A DNA stretch of 64,000 nucleotides, taken from Pegethrix bostrychoides GSE-TBD4-15B (lineage in GTDB: Bacteria > Cyanobacteriota > Cyanobacteriia > Elainellales > Elainellaceae). Where the stretch lies: the NCBI GenBank assembly GCA_019359155.1, contig JAHHHV010000075.1, positions 1 to 64,000 on the forward strand, written 5' to 3'. A program made the translations under genes and the position numbers. The notes beneath the pieces are model-generated. The model searched no databases, was not told where the DNA came from, and worked only from the letters and a program-made list of their open reading frames with translations. Shown one piece after another: positions 17,601-25,650 of the stretch; the stretch's first letter is position 1; each line of letters begins with the position of its first letter.

Positions 17601-18469
17601 GCGACGACCAAACGATCCGCTTCTGGCAGGTTGCCTCTGGGAAATGCCTCAGAACGCTTCGCGAACGCTCTGGCCAGATCCGGCGAGTCACCTTTAGCCC
17701 CGACGGCCAACTGCTGGCCACCAACAGCGGTGACAGCACCGTGAAACTCTGGGATGTCAGCTCGCTCTATGCTGTTAATGCTGTTGCCACTGCCTCAACA
17801 GCCTCAACAGCCTCAATTTCCCGGCTCAGAACGCTGCGCGGCCATACGGGACGAGTCTACGCTATGGCTTTTCTGCCGAATGCGGTGATTACGGGCGGCG
17901 AGGATCAGCTGCTGCGGCTGTGGGAGCTAAACCAGGACGATTTAAGCCAGGGTGAATGTCTGCGAGTATTTACAGGGCATGATCGCTATATTTTGGATGT
18001 TGCTTGCCTGCCTCGACAGGATCAGCCGGCGCTAATTGCCAGCGGCAGCACCGACCAAACCATTCGCCTCTGGAATGCTGAGACGGGTGACTGCCTAAAT
18101 ATCCTAGAGGGGCATCAGGGCTGGGTTCAGTCGATTGCCTTCAGTCCCGACGGCAAACTGCTGGTCAGCGGCAGCACCGACCAAACCATTCGCCTCTGGG
18201 ACGTGCAGACAGGCAGCCTGCTCAAAACGCTTACAGGCCACAGCAAAGAGCTGCGCTCAGTGGCTTTTTCGCCAGATGGGACGCTGCTGTTGAGCGCTAG
18301 TGAAGATGAAACGCTGAAGCTGTGGCAGGTGGCGACGGGTGACTTGGTGCAAACGCTCCGGGCAGATCGGCTCTATGAAGGCCTGGATATCACGGGTGCA
18401 TCAGGCTTGAGTGAGGCTCAGCGAGCGACGCTGCTGCGGTTGGGGGCAGTAGATGCCGAGAAGTTTTAA
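14678..18469 (+). CDS. HTH-NB-ARC-WD40 STAND NTPase
   Basis: A 1263-residue protein. Residues 1-90 form a helical, HTH-like N-terminal domain (IQTQIFCSCWQGETYADMAE) of the kind seen at the front of cyanobacterial NTPase-WD40 proteins. The NB-ARC/STAND ATPase follows, with Walker A G166-MGGIGKTT-174 (Lys172) and Walker B around LLLLDN (Asp249). After a helical region (to about 590), about fourteen WD40 repeats run to the C-terminus, many with the VAFSPDG and TIRLWD words. STAND proteins are switches that oligomerise on ligand binding; in bacteria some are defence or stress sensors. No effector domain is recognised apart from the N-terminal helical domain. Period-15 in-frame duplications lie at 14983-15027, 16082-16140 and 17168-17200. 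Confidence 0.9.
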   Translation: MNAEAALAFLEIQLEQQPEPRLRLTTIQTQIFCSCWQGETYADMAERMGYDTGYVKDTGAKLWKLLSEALHERVTKSNVESVLQRLQRTAPPSAAPASLPLLSSEPISSEPISSEPSEPLPIEMPTPSADWGEAIDVSRFWGRSVELSQLKQWILEENCRSISLLGMGGIGKTTLSVKLATEIAQQAGCERLIWRTLRNAPPVEDLLGDLIRVLSGGQVQAEDLPPDLPGRLARLMSYLQAQRVLLLLDNLETILQAGEYSGYFQAQHFGYSELLKRLAQTAHASCLVITSRENPRELTLLEGDSLPVRSLRLSGLGGDESRAILEAKGSFTGSAADWQTLSERYAGNPLALKIVASTIQDLFDGSLSEFLTQGAIVFDDIRHLLGQQFDRLSQLEQQLMYWLTIAREPISVAEFQADLLSPVPKTKLLEAVSSLVRRSLIEKTGQCYTQQPVVMEYVTDRLVAAVSAELSQPELSQPELSQPELSQQPDLSTSLLQSHSLIQATAKDYIRERQSRLIVEPLIERLQQRQGADLEPQLKQLLMALPRQAGYAAGNLLNLLRQLKTDLSGYDLAGRTVWSADLSDLPLHRVNFAGADLAKCAFAQTLGSVLSVAFSPDGQWLAGSDGDGEIRVWQTQDGRQLLSCREHRGWVKSIAFAPPNPREPEFQTLASSGADAVIRLWDLESGQCYQDLRGHKNWVWAIAFSPSGGQLASASEDGTVRLWDLESGDCLQVLSGHQGSVCAVAFSPDSLTLASGGEDQAVRLWNLSSGDCQVWSGHQGRIRTLVFGAGWLASGGDDGRARVWDLTTGETLQILDCQQRIWALAAPVEGATSTAATSTAAIPRTLATGGDDQMIRIWDIATGHCLSTFQGHSSKLWSIAFSPDGQTLASSSDDQTVKLWERDSSRCIRTLQGYNNWIWSAAFSPDGTALVSASEDGKLRVWEIASSSHRALEGHQGRVWTANFSPNGEIIASGGDDQTIRFWQVASGKCLRTLRERSGQIRRVTFSPDGQLLATNSGDSTVKLWDVSSLYAVNAVATASTASTASISRLRTLRGHTGRVYAMAFLPNAVITGGEDQLLRLWELNQDDLSQGECLRVFTGHDRYILDVACLPRQDQPALIASGSTDQTIRLWNAETGDCLNILEGHQGWVQSIAFSPDGKLLVSGSTDQTIRLWDVQTGSLLKTLTGHSKELRSVAFSPDGTLLLSASEDETLKLWQVATGDLVQTLRADRLYEGLDITGASGLSEAQRATLLRLGAVDAEKF
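14983..15027 (+). repeat. 15-nt in-frame tandem repeat (ISSEP)
   Basis: Three tandem copies of a 15-nt unit encode the repeated peptide ISSEP in the linker between the N-terminal helical domain and the NB-ARC domain. The unit keeps the frame, so copy-number change would alter linker length only. Confidence 0.9.
16082..16140 (+). repeat. 15-nt in-frame tandem repeat (ELSQP)
   Basis: Four tandem copies of a 15-nt unit encode ELSQP repeats between the STAND ATPase region and the WD40 repeats. The copies differ by a few third-position changes. Confidence 0.9.
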
Positions 18470-18539
18470 ATGTTGCCAAACTTGAACGAGGATAGACTCA
18501 ATAAGAACTGCTGAAGCGACGAGAAGCGGCGAGTCAGGC

Positions 18540-20963
18540 TCAAAAAATATCTTTGCGCTTCTGCATCCACCAGGTAATCCCCCAATAGACCAGCGCATGA
18601 ACGCCCAACATCCCCCAGTTGAGCGCCAGATTCCCAGCTGTGAGATCGTAAACCGGAGTTGGTTCAAAGGGCTGCGGCAAAATGCTGCCGTCTGGCAGGC
18701 GCGTCGGCTCTGGCACCAGCTGATTCACATTCACCAGAGCCCCGTAGGCTCCCACCGACCAGCGGCTCAGCATCAGCCAGGACAATTTGCCCGCCAGCCC
18801 GTCAATCTTAAACAGCACGCCCGAAAAGATAATTTGGGGCAGCAGCAGCAGTGGCAGGGCGCTGTTCGCCTGGGAGCCGTTTTTGACAATTGCCGAAACC
18901 ATTAGCCCCAGGCTGAGGCTCGTGAGCAGCGTCAGAAATGATGTGATCCAAACGCCTAAGCTCCAGGGCAGCAGATCTGGCTGCGGGGATTTGAAGCCGA
19001 TCAAAATTATGGCCAGCATCAGCAGCGCTTGCAGCAGCGCCAGCCCTCCCAGCACCAGTAGCTTAGAGCTGAGGTAGGCCGAAATCCCTAGGTTTACCAG
19101 TCGCTCTCTGGCATAGATAGCGGCCTCTTTGACAATCTCTTGCAGCGAACCCGACAGCCCCACCCAAATTGCCGCACAGGTAAAGACAAACAGCACGCGC
19201 AGCGCCAGCGGAGCCAGCGTTGGGTCAGGTTCTGCTCCCAGCACCAGCGGGTCTTTATTGCGAACCGCCAGCGTAATCAGACCAATGCCAATCGGAGCCG
19301 TCAGCAAAGCCAGCGCCAGATTCACCCGGTCGCGCTGCACGAGCTGGAAATAGCGTTGCGTCAGGAGTTTGCACTGCTGAACTGCCGAGGGCTTCACCTG
19401 CTGAGCAGGCGGTTGGGCTGGCGTTCGGCTCGCACTAGATGCCCCAGATGCACCGCTGAGGCTGAGATGATTGGTGATGTATTCCTGATAAAATCGGGTG
19501 GTTTGGAAGCGGCTCGCCCACTGCTGAATAATCGATTCATCCTGCTCTAGCTCGTTGTAAATATCGGCGAAGCTGTCAGCAAAATCATCGGAGCTGGCGT
19601 TGAAAAAAGTCGGCGCTTCTTTGGGCGGGCCAAAAAAGCAGAGTCTGCCGCCGCGCCCCAAAAACACCACCCGGTCGCAGAGCGTAATGTTAGCGGTCGC
19701 ATGCGTCACCAGAATAATCGTTCTGCCCTGGTCTGCCAGCTTCCGCAAGAGCTGCATCATTTTTTTATCGAGTCCTGGATCAAGCCCTGAGGTTGGCTCA
19801 TCTAGGAAAAATAGCTTTGGGTCAGCCAGCAGCTCAACGCCAATGCTCACCCGCTTGCGCTGACCGCCGCTGAGCCGACTCACCTGAACGTTTTGCCGCT
19901 TGGTCATTTCGATCTGCTCTAGCGTCTGCTGCACCACAAAAGCCACGTCGGTATCGGGCGGCAGACGCAGTTTGGCGGCGTAGCTTAAGACTTCTACTAC
20001 GGTTAGCTCTTTGTGGATAATGTCATCCTGGGGCACATACCCAATCTGTGAGCGATAGATATTAAAATTCTGGCGAAGTCTGTTACCGTTAATGTATACT
20101 TGACCCGATGTAGTCGGATCAATTCCCAGGAGCGTTCGCATTAGCGTTGACTTACCTGCTCCGCTGCCGCCGACTAGCGCCACAAACTGTCCAGGCTCGA
20201 TGGCTAACGTAATCTGATCAAGCAGCCGCAGCGGTTGCCCTTTTTGATCCTGCACCTCCCGCACCAGCTGATCCGCATCGAGCCGAATCTGGTTGCCCGG
20301 ATCGAGAATGCAGAGAGCCTGACCTTGCAGCAGCAGCAGAAACGGGCCGATGTTCAGCGTTGTGCCTTCGGTCAACAAGACCGAACCATTGACGCGCTGC
20401 CCGTTGGCAAACACGCCGTTGGTGCTGTAGTCATGCAAAATGTAGTCTTGTCCTGCGGTCTCAAGCATGGCATGTTTGCGCGAGACAATCGGTGCATCTA
20501 GACAGAGATCGGCGCTCGGATCACGCCCAATTGTGATTGGAGATTGCCTCAGCAAAATGCGCTGCTGCTGCACTACAGCGGTCGTAGTGCTGGTTGGGTT
20601 GTGATAGCTTATCTGCACCTGATCCTGCGGATTCTGGCCAATCCAGAGCTGCATACCATTGGTCAGCAAGAGTCCCTCGGTCGAGGTGATCCGGGTGCGA
20701 TCGAGAAATAGGCCGTTGGTGCTGGGACGCTGCCCGTCGCCATCGCAGATTCTATAGTCGGAGCCACTGCGACGCAGCAGCGCGTGACAGCTCGAAATGA
20801 TGTTCCAATCGTCTGGAATCACCAGATCGCAGCGCTGCTGATCGCGCCCCAGATAGTGCAGATCTTGAGTCAGATCAAACTGAAGCTTTTGCCCCCGGTA
20901 GCCGAGCGCCAGATAAGGATCTTGCTGAATCTCGGTGCTGGCCTGACTCGACAGATTGCTCAT
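18540..20963 (-). CDS. FHA-domain ABC transporter (ABCG-like, fused)
   Basis: An 807-residue half- or full-size transporter. Two forkhead-associated domains occupy about 25-115 and 135-215; the second has GRDPSADLCLDAP, SRKH and STNG, the phosphothreonine-binding signature. The ABC ATPase follows, with Walker A at 265-273 (GGSGAGKST), signature LSGGQRKR and Walker B LFFLDEPTSGLDPG. After a linker (Ser/Ala-rich, about 500-525), an ABC2-type membrane domain with about six helices fills the C-terminus. The order ATPase then membrane domain is that of the ABCG family. FHA domains suggest control by a Ser/Thr kinase; one is encoded at 35.1-37.0 kb, though no link is shown. The substrate is unknown. 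Confidence 0.92.
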   Translation of the reverse strand: MSNLSSQASTEIQQDPYLALGYRGQKLQFDLTQDLHYLGRDQQRCDLVIPDDWNIISSCHALLRRSGSDYRICDGDGQRPSTNGLFLDRTRITSTEGLLLTNGMQLWIGQNPQDQVQISYHNPTSTTTAVVQQQRILLRQSPITIGRDPSADLCLDAPIVSRKHAMLETAGQDYILHDYSTNGVFANGQRVNGSVLLTEGTTLNIGPFLLLLQGQALCILDPGNQIRLDADQLVREVQDQKGQPLRLLDQITLAIEPGQFVALVGGSGAGKSTLMRTLLGIDPTTSGQVYINGNRLRQNFNIYRSQIGYVPQDDIIHKELTVVEVLSYAAKLRLPPDTDVAFVVQQTLEQIEMTKRQNVQVSRLSGGQRKRVSIGVELLADPKLFFLDEPTSGLDPGLDKKMMQLLRKLADQGRTIILVTHATANITLCDRVVFLGRGGRLCFFGPPKEAPTFFNASSDDFADSFADIYNELEQDESIIQQWASRFQTTRFYQEYITNHLSLSGASGASSASRTPAQPPAQQVKPSAVQQCKLLTQRYFQLVQRDRVNLALALLTAPIGIGLITLAVRNKDPLVLGAEPDPTLAPLALRVLFVFTCAAIWVGLSGSLQEIVKEAAIYARERLVNLGISAYLSSKLLVLGGLALLQALLMLAIILIGFKSPQPDLLPWSLGVWITSFLTLLTSLSLGLMVSAIVKNGSQANSALPLLLLPQIIFSGVLFKIDGLAGKLSWLMLSRWSVGAYGALVNVNQLVPEPTRLPDGSILPQPFEPTPVYDLTAGNLALNWGMLGVHALVYWGITWWMQKRKDIF

Positions 20964-21080
20964 CGCCAGAAATTGCTCATCGCTAAAGGCTGCTCAGGGT
21001 TTAGATATTGACTGATACTTGCTTAAGCATGAAGTAGATATCGAGCGTTTGCAAGCGTAGCTGTTGCCCAAAGCCACAAA

Positions 21081-21713
21081 TCACCGCGTCCCGTAGAGTC
21101 TGTCGCCCGCATCGCCCAATCCCGGCAGGATATAGCCATGATCGTCTAGGCGCTCGTCAATTGCGGCACTGTAGATGGGCACGTCAGGATGCTGCTCGTG
21201 GAAATGCTGGATGCCTTCGGGAGCCGCCAGCAGACAGACAAATTTAATCGAAGCAGGGTTAGCTTCCTTGAGTCGATCGACCGCTGCGACTGCCGAGTTG
21301 CCCGTCGCCAGCATGGGGTCAACCACGAACATATCGCGCTGCTCCACATCCAGCGGCAGCTTCAGGTAATATTCAACGGCGGTCAGCGTTGTCGGCTCGC
21401 GGTAGAGACCAATATGCCCGACTTTGGCGGTGGGAATTAGCTCAATCATGCCGTCGAGCAAGCCCTGTCCGGCGCGCATAATTGAGACAATCACCATTTT
21501 TTTGTCGGCAGCCAGCATCGGGGCGTTCATCTCAGCCAGCGGCGTTTTGATTGGCTCTAGCTTCAGCGGCAGGTCGCGCGTCACTTCATAGGCCAGCAGC
21601 ATCGCAATTTCTTTAAGCAGACGGCGAAAATCCTGGGTGTGAGTTTCAGCCTGTCGCATGATGGTGAGCTTATGCTGTACCAGTGGATGATCAATCAGGG
21701 TAAGTTCTGGCAT
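21081..21713 (-). CDS. upp: Uracil phosphoribosyltransferase
   Basis: A 210-residue enzyme that joins uracil and PRPP to make UMP. The N-terminus [14 protein letters not shown], the PRPP-binding loop [11 protein letters not shown] and the C-terminus [17 protein letters not shown] match the family closely. The start chosen is the ATG at 21713. The frame continues upstream to 21770 but those 19 residues ([10 protein letters not shown]...) are outside the usual length. It is divergent from the URC1-like gene with a gap of about 98 bases, an arrangement that fits the URC uracil-degradation pathway, in which uracil is first turned into a nucleotide by this enzyme. Ordinary pyrimidine salvage is an equally valid role. 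Confidence 0.95.
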   Translation of the reverse strand: MPELTLIDHPLVQHKLTIMRQAETHTQDFRRLLKEIAMLLAYEVTRDLPLKLEPIKTPLAEMNAPMLAADKKMVIVSIMRAGQGLLDGMIELIPTAKVGHIGLYREPTTLTAVEYYLKLPLDVEQRDMFVVDPMLATGNSAVAAVDRLKEANPASIKFVCLLAAPEGIQHFHEQHPDVPIYSAAIDERLDDHGYILPGLGDAGDRLYGTR

Positions 21714-21811
21714 GGCTTGCTTGAGTTTAGGTGGGGATATGGGGAAGCTGAATCGCTGAACTGAAGGCACATCCGTTTAGAATACGATCATCATAAAGGC
21801 TGCACCTCACC

Positions 21812-23083
21812 ATGACCGAAGATCGCGCCAATCCCCTCAAGCCAGCTAAACCCAAGCATATTATTCTCAACTCTCATCAAACCCGCGACAGCGCCAACCT
21901 GGTGCCCATCCAGTGGGGAGCCGCCAATCCGCAGCAGCGCGGGCCGATTATTGGCTCGCTGCGCAGCCTCAAATATCGCAATGTGATTGGCACGCACGCC
22001 GGGTCTTATGGGGTCTATCGCGCTCTGGCTGTGGCTAGCGGTGTACTTGACCCCACCCACAAAGCCGACCTGACCGACACCTCGCCCGTCGTACAGCTAG
22101 GGCCACATCCCAGCTGGAGCGACCCCGACAAGATTGTCTCGCTCGACCCGTTTGGCACATTGGCCGGACAGTCGTTTGGCGAATACGACACCGACAAATA
22201 CGATATTCTGCCCACGATTGCCATCACCAAGGCGCATATCAACATTCCAGAGCTGAGAGACGAAATTGCTCAGGGGCGGCTGCATGTGGACGGCAAACTG
22301 CTCAAACCGGACGGTAGCCTCGTCGTCACCAAAGCCGCCATCGATCCGGTCTGGTATTTGCCGGGGCTGGCCAAGCGGCTGAACATCGACGAATGGGAAT
22401 TGCGGCGCGTCCTGTTTCAGCAGACGGGCAATATGTTCCCAGAGCTAGTCACTCGCCCCGATCTGCATGTATTTTTGCCGCCAATTGGCGGCACGACGGT
22501 CTACATTATTGGCGATCCGGCTGCAATTACCAATCCAGATCTGCCGCTGGCGGTGCGCGTGCATGACGAATGTAATGGCTCAGACGTGTTTGGCTCTGAC
22601 ATCTGCACCTGTCGCCCTTATTTGGTGCATGGCATTGAGGTCTGCGTTCAGACAGCCCAAGAGGGCGGCGCGGGAATTATTGTCTATTGCCGCAAAGAAG
22701 GCCGAGCCTTGGGCGAAGTTACCAAGTTTTTGGTCTATAACGCGCGCAAGCGGCAAGAAGGCGGTGATCGGGCGGATGCCTATTTCCTGCGGACGGAATG
22801 TGTCGCGGGTGTACAGGATATGCGGTTTCAGGAGCTGATGTCAGATGTGCTGCACTGGCTGGGCGTGACGCGAATTGATCGGCTGGTCTCGATGAGCAAC
22901 ATGAAATACGACGCGATTACCAATTCGGGTATTCAGGTCGTCGAGCGGATTGCGATTCCGCCAGAGCTGGTGCCAGCCGATGCTCAGGTGGAAATTGAAG
23001 CCAAGAAGGCCGCAGGATATTACTCAGAGAATGGTGGACTAATGGGTGAAGAACTGGGGCAGGTGAAGGGACGAGACTATTAG
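21812..23083 (+). CDS. GTP cyclohydrolase II homologue, URC1 type
   Basis: A 423-residue protein. The GTP cyclohydrolase II core occupies about 215-400, with the zinc site H251-D-E253-C254 and CTC (Cys265, Cys267). The family's YCRKEGRALGEV segment corresponds to the catalytic loop of RibA. It differs from riboflavin RibA by a long N-terminal half (about 1-215) and by having no DHBP synthase domain. This size and shape match the URC1 family of uracil catabolism, and the divergent upp neighbour supports that. The third partner, URC4 (DUF1688), is not in the window. A role in riboflavin synthesis is less likely but not ruled out. Confidence 0.8.
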   Translation: MTEDRANPLKPAKPKHIILNSHQTRDSANLVPIQWGAANPQQRGPIIGSLRSLKYRNVIGTHAGSYGVYRALAVASGVLDPTHKADLTDTSPVVQLGPHPSWSDPDKIVSLDPFGTLAGQSFGEYDTDKYDILPTIAITKAHINIPELRDEIAQGRLHVDGKLLKPDGSLVVTKAAIDPVWYLPGLAKRLNIDEWELRRVLFQQTGNMFPELVTRPDLHVFLPPIGGTTVYIIGDPAAITNPDLPLAVRVHDECNGSDVFGSDICTCRPYLVHGIEVCVQTAQEGGAGIIVYCRKEGRALGEVTKFLVYNARKRQEGGDRADAYFLRTECVAGVQDMRFQELMSDVLHWLGVTRIDRLVSMSNMKYDAITNSGIQVVERIAIPPELVPADAQVEIEAKKAAGYYSENGGLMGEELGQVKGRDY

Positions 23084-23103
23084 GGCAAGCTATCTCTAGC
23101 AGC

Positions 23104-23140
23104 TGCGCTACGTCCGCGCTACGTTTGCGCTACGTCTGCC
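23104..23140. repeat. 13-nt tandem repeat GCGCTACGTCC
   Basis: Three imperfect copies of a GCGCTACGTYYGC-like unit lie between the stops of the convergent URC1-like and glycosyltransferase genes; the third copy reaches into the 3' end of the latter. Confidence 0.8.
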
Positions 23141-24170
23141 GCGGCCCTAATCTTGACGAGTTCAATGGTTTTGATGCAGCCAGGATTTCGTCCAGCGACA
23201 GCAGCAGATTTTGCTGAAACCGCTGCTGCTGTCGCTCATACCAGCGCCTGGCCTCTGCGCCTTTAGCCGACTTCTCCGCCTCCGAGGTTTGCACCAGCTG
23301 CCAGATAGTTGCTTCAAATGCAGCCGGATCAAAGTGAAATCGCTGGTCAAAATAGCCTTCTAGAGTAGTCTGCTGGCTCCAGTTGACCAAATAGCCGCGA
23401 TCGAAATCAACCAGCTCATTCATTGGGGGAGCATTGGTTGTAATGACGCAGGCTTGAGCGCTCATGGCCTCAGCCATAAAATGGCCAAAGCCCTCAGCTT
23501 CTGAGAGGCAAATATGCAGGCCAATCTGGTTTTGGAGCTGTCGAATTTGGTCGTCAGCTAGATAGCGGCTGAAAATCTGGATATTGGGACAATCTGCATA
23601 GGCCTCTGCATCGAGAGTGTGAGCCACAACCGTCAGTTTAGGCAGATCAGGATATGCTTTCCAAAACCGTAAAATTTGAGCCGTGCCGCGTCTTCTGTGA
23701 CTTTTTCCGGCTAGATGAAAAAACTGGCTGTAGTCAGGCTGAGCATCAGGCAGCTTTCGGTCTTGGGCTGTGAAGCCAATCTGCCGGAATCGGGGCGTGA
23801 GCTGAGCGAAAATCTGTTCTGCATATGCAGTTTTACAGAGCACCGAGTCAATCGAGTCCAGCAGCGGCACTGCGGCTTGGCCAAACAGCTCTTGATTCGG
23901 GATCAGCAGATTCAGCTGCGCTAGATGCAGCAGATGCGGCTGAACTGTCTCTAAAAAAATATTGACATCGAAAGGTCTGACTTTGGCTTGCAGATGAGCG
24001 CTCAGCCTTGCGGGCAGAGTGGCGAACAGGCCAAATTTACGCTCAGAGATCGGGTAGTGATGGATCTGATACTGACTGGACAGAGCAGCTTGCATCATCA
24101 TCGCATCGCGCTTTAGCCCCGTGACCTTGCCAACTGAAGTCTTGTAGATAATGTTAATCCGCTGGGTCAC
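23130..24170 (-). CDS. Glycosyltransferase, GT4-like
   Basis: A 346-residue protein with a GT-B look. The C-terminal half carries the family's nucleotide-sugar site: ICLSEAEGFGHFMAEAMS has the E-x7-E pattern, followed by PVIATN-like AQACVITTNAPPMNEL. It probably transfers a sugar from an activated donor to a surface polysaccharide, glycolipid or protein at the cytoplasmic membrane face. The N-terminal acceptor domain (about 1-170) is not specific enough to name an acceptor. No other polysaccharide genes are adjacent. The final residues come from a repeat-rich stretch (23104-23140) and are probably not conserved. Confidence 0.75.
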   Translation of the reverse strand: MTQRINIIYKTSVGKVTGLKRDAMMMQAALSSQYQIHHYPISERKFGLFATLPARLSAHLQAKVRPFDVNIFLETVQPHLLHLAQLNLLIPNQELFGQAAVPLLDSIDSVLCKTAYAEQIFAQLTPRFRQIGFTAQDRKLPDAQPDYSQFFHLAGKSHRRRGTAQILRFWKAYPDLPKLTVVAHTLDAEAYADCPNIQIFSRYLADDQIRQLQNQIGLHICLSEAEGFGHFMAEAMSAQACVITTNAPPMNELVDFDRGYLVNWSQQTTLEGYFDQRFHFDPAAFEATIWQLVQTSEAEKSAKGAEARRWYERQQQRFQQNLLLSLDEILAASKPLNSSRLGPRQT

Positions 24171-24298
24171 AATAGCAAACTTGGGTCACAGTAGCGTTAG
24201 TAATATGCCCAAATAACATGTTTAATAACACGTCTGAATACTGTGCCCAGCAGAAGATGCTCAATCAACTGACGCGCCAAATTCCGGTTCAGCCGCAG

Positions 24299-24712
24299 TT
24301 ACTCTTGCAGATTGCCACGCAGCGCCTTCACCTGTCCGCGCTTGGTTTTGCGCTCAAGTCGCCGCTGCTGAGCGTTGCGGGATGGCTGAGTAGGTCGGCG
24401 TTTTTTTGGCGTGACGGTGACACTCTGAATCAATAGCTGAAGCCGCTTGAGCGCATCTTCTCGATTCTGCTCCTGAGTGCGATGCTGCTGTGCCTTAATC
24501 ACAATGATGCCGTCTTTGGTGATGCGGCTGTCGCCCAAATTCAGCAGGCGCTCCTTGTAGATGGGCGAGAGCGATGAGGCATTGATGTCAAACCGCAGAT
24601 GGATGGCGGTGGCGACTTTGTTGACGTTTTGGCCGCCTGCTCCCTGAGAGCGGATGGCGCTCAGCTCAATTTCATGGCTCGGAATAGCGGTGCGGCTCGT
24701 GATTTGCAGCAT
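24299..24712 (-). CDS. arfB: Peptidyl-tRNA hydrolase ArfB (RF-1 domain)
   Basis: A 137-residue protein. The catalytic GGQ motif sits in SQGAGGQNVNKVATA (about residues 26-40), and the C-terminus is a basic tail (KKRRPTQPSRNAQQRRLERK) that in the family enters the mRNA channel of the ribosome. ArfB releases nascent chains from ribosomes stalled without a stop codon. The length matches the short stand-alone members and lacks the codon-recognition domain of RF1/RF2. It stands alone between the glycosyltransferase and cbiO. Confidence 0.93.
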   Translation of the reverse strand: MLQITSRTAIPSHEIELSAIRSQGAGGQNVNKVATAIHLRFDINASSLSPIYKERLLNLGDSRITKDGIIVIKAQQHRTQEQNREDALKRLQLLIQSVTVTPKKRRPTQPSRNAQQRRLERKTKRGQVKALRGNLQE

Positions 24713-24804
24713 GGGTGGATGGCGAGGCTTTCGTCTGGACGTGACCTGGATTTCTAGATGGCTCTGGGGCAGTAGTTATGCCTCAACTCCAGTTTAGCGC
24801 AGCC

Positions 24805-25650
24805 TCAGGGGCGAATTGCCAGCCGCAGCTGCTCCAGGGTACGAGGCGGTGACTGCCCTTGCCGCAGATCCGCAGGCAGACTGTCCCAAATCTGCTTGAG
24901 CAGCGGCAGCCCCAGCCCCAGTTCCAGCAGGTCTGGCCGACTAAAAACCTGCTCTGGCGTACCTTCTAGCAGCAGTCTGCCCTGATCCATCACTAGCAGC
25001 CAGTCTGCCCACCGATAGACAAAATCTAGATCATGCGTGGCAATCAGCAGCGTCGTGCCCTCTGCTTCAATCTGGGTGAGCGCTGCCAAAAACTGCCGCG
25101 TCTGGATCGGATCGAGATAGGCCGTGGGTTCATCGAGCAGCAGCAGCTCTGGCCGCAGCGCCATCACCCCTGCCAGACTCACCCGCTTTTTCTGACCGAG
25201 GCTGAGCTGATGCAGCGGACGCATCGCTAGCTCGCTCAGCCCAAACTGATGCAGCACTTGCTCAACGCGCTGGGCAATTTCGGCCTCCGGCAGTTCCAGA
25301 TTGCACAGTCCGTAGGAGACATCGGCGGCAACCGTGGGAGCCACAAGCTGCTGCTCTGGGTCTTGAAATACCAGCCCCACCCGCTGCCGCCACTGATTCA
25401 GCGCTACGCGATCGTGCCTGAGTGGCAGTCCGCGCGATTTGATTACGCCGCGATTGGCACGGCACAGCCCGTCAGCCAGCAGAAACAGCGTCGATTTACC
25501 GCAGCCGTTTTGCCCAATCAAGGCGGTCTTTTGGCCTGCCGTCAGCTGTAGCGACAGGTTCTGGATGGCTGGCATCTCGGAGAGCGGATAGCTGTAGTCT
25601 ACGGCATCAAATTCCAGCAGAATATCGGGTCGTTCAACCATATGATTCAA
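24805..25650 (-). CDS. cbiO: Cobalt ECF transporter ATPase CbiO
   Basis: A 281-residue ABC ATPase. Walker A is GQNGCGKST, the signature is LSLGQKKRVSLAG (the LSxGQ form of ECF ATPases) and Walker B is LLLLDEPTAYLDP, with the switch His in IATHDLD. It is the last gene of cbiMNQO and overlaps cbiQ by four bases (ATGA), so the two are translationally coupled. It drives uptake through CbiMNQ. In the absence of other substrate-specific components in the window, cobalt is the expected substrate because of the cobalamin riboswitch upstream of the operon. Confidence 0.92.
   Translation of the reverse strand: MNHMVERPDILLEFDAVDYSYPLSEMPAIQNLSLQLTAGQKTALIGQNGCGKSTLFLLADGLCRANRGVIKSRGLPLRHDRVALNQWRQRVGLVFQDPEQQLVAPTVAADVSYGLCNLELPEAEIAQRVEQVLHQFGLSELAMRPLHQLSLGQKKRVSLAGVMALRPELLLLDEPTAYLDPIQTRQFLAALTQIEAEGTTLLIATHDLDFVYRWADWLLVMDQGRLLLEGTPEQVFSRPDLLELGLGLPLLKQIWDSLPADLRQGQSPPRTLEQLRLAIRP

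Noticed and set aside
21714-21770. An N-terminal extension of upp
   Set aside because: The 19 extra residues exceed the usual family length, and the ATG at 21713 gives the normal N-terminus.
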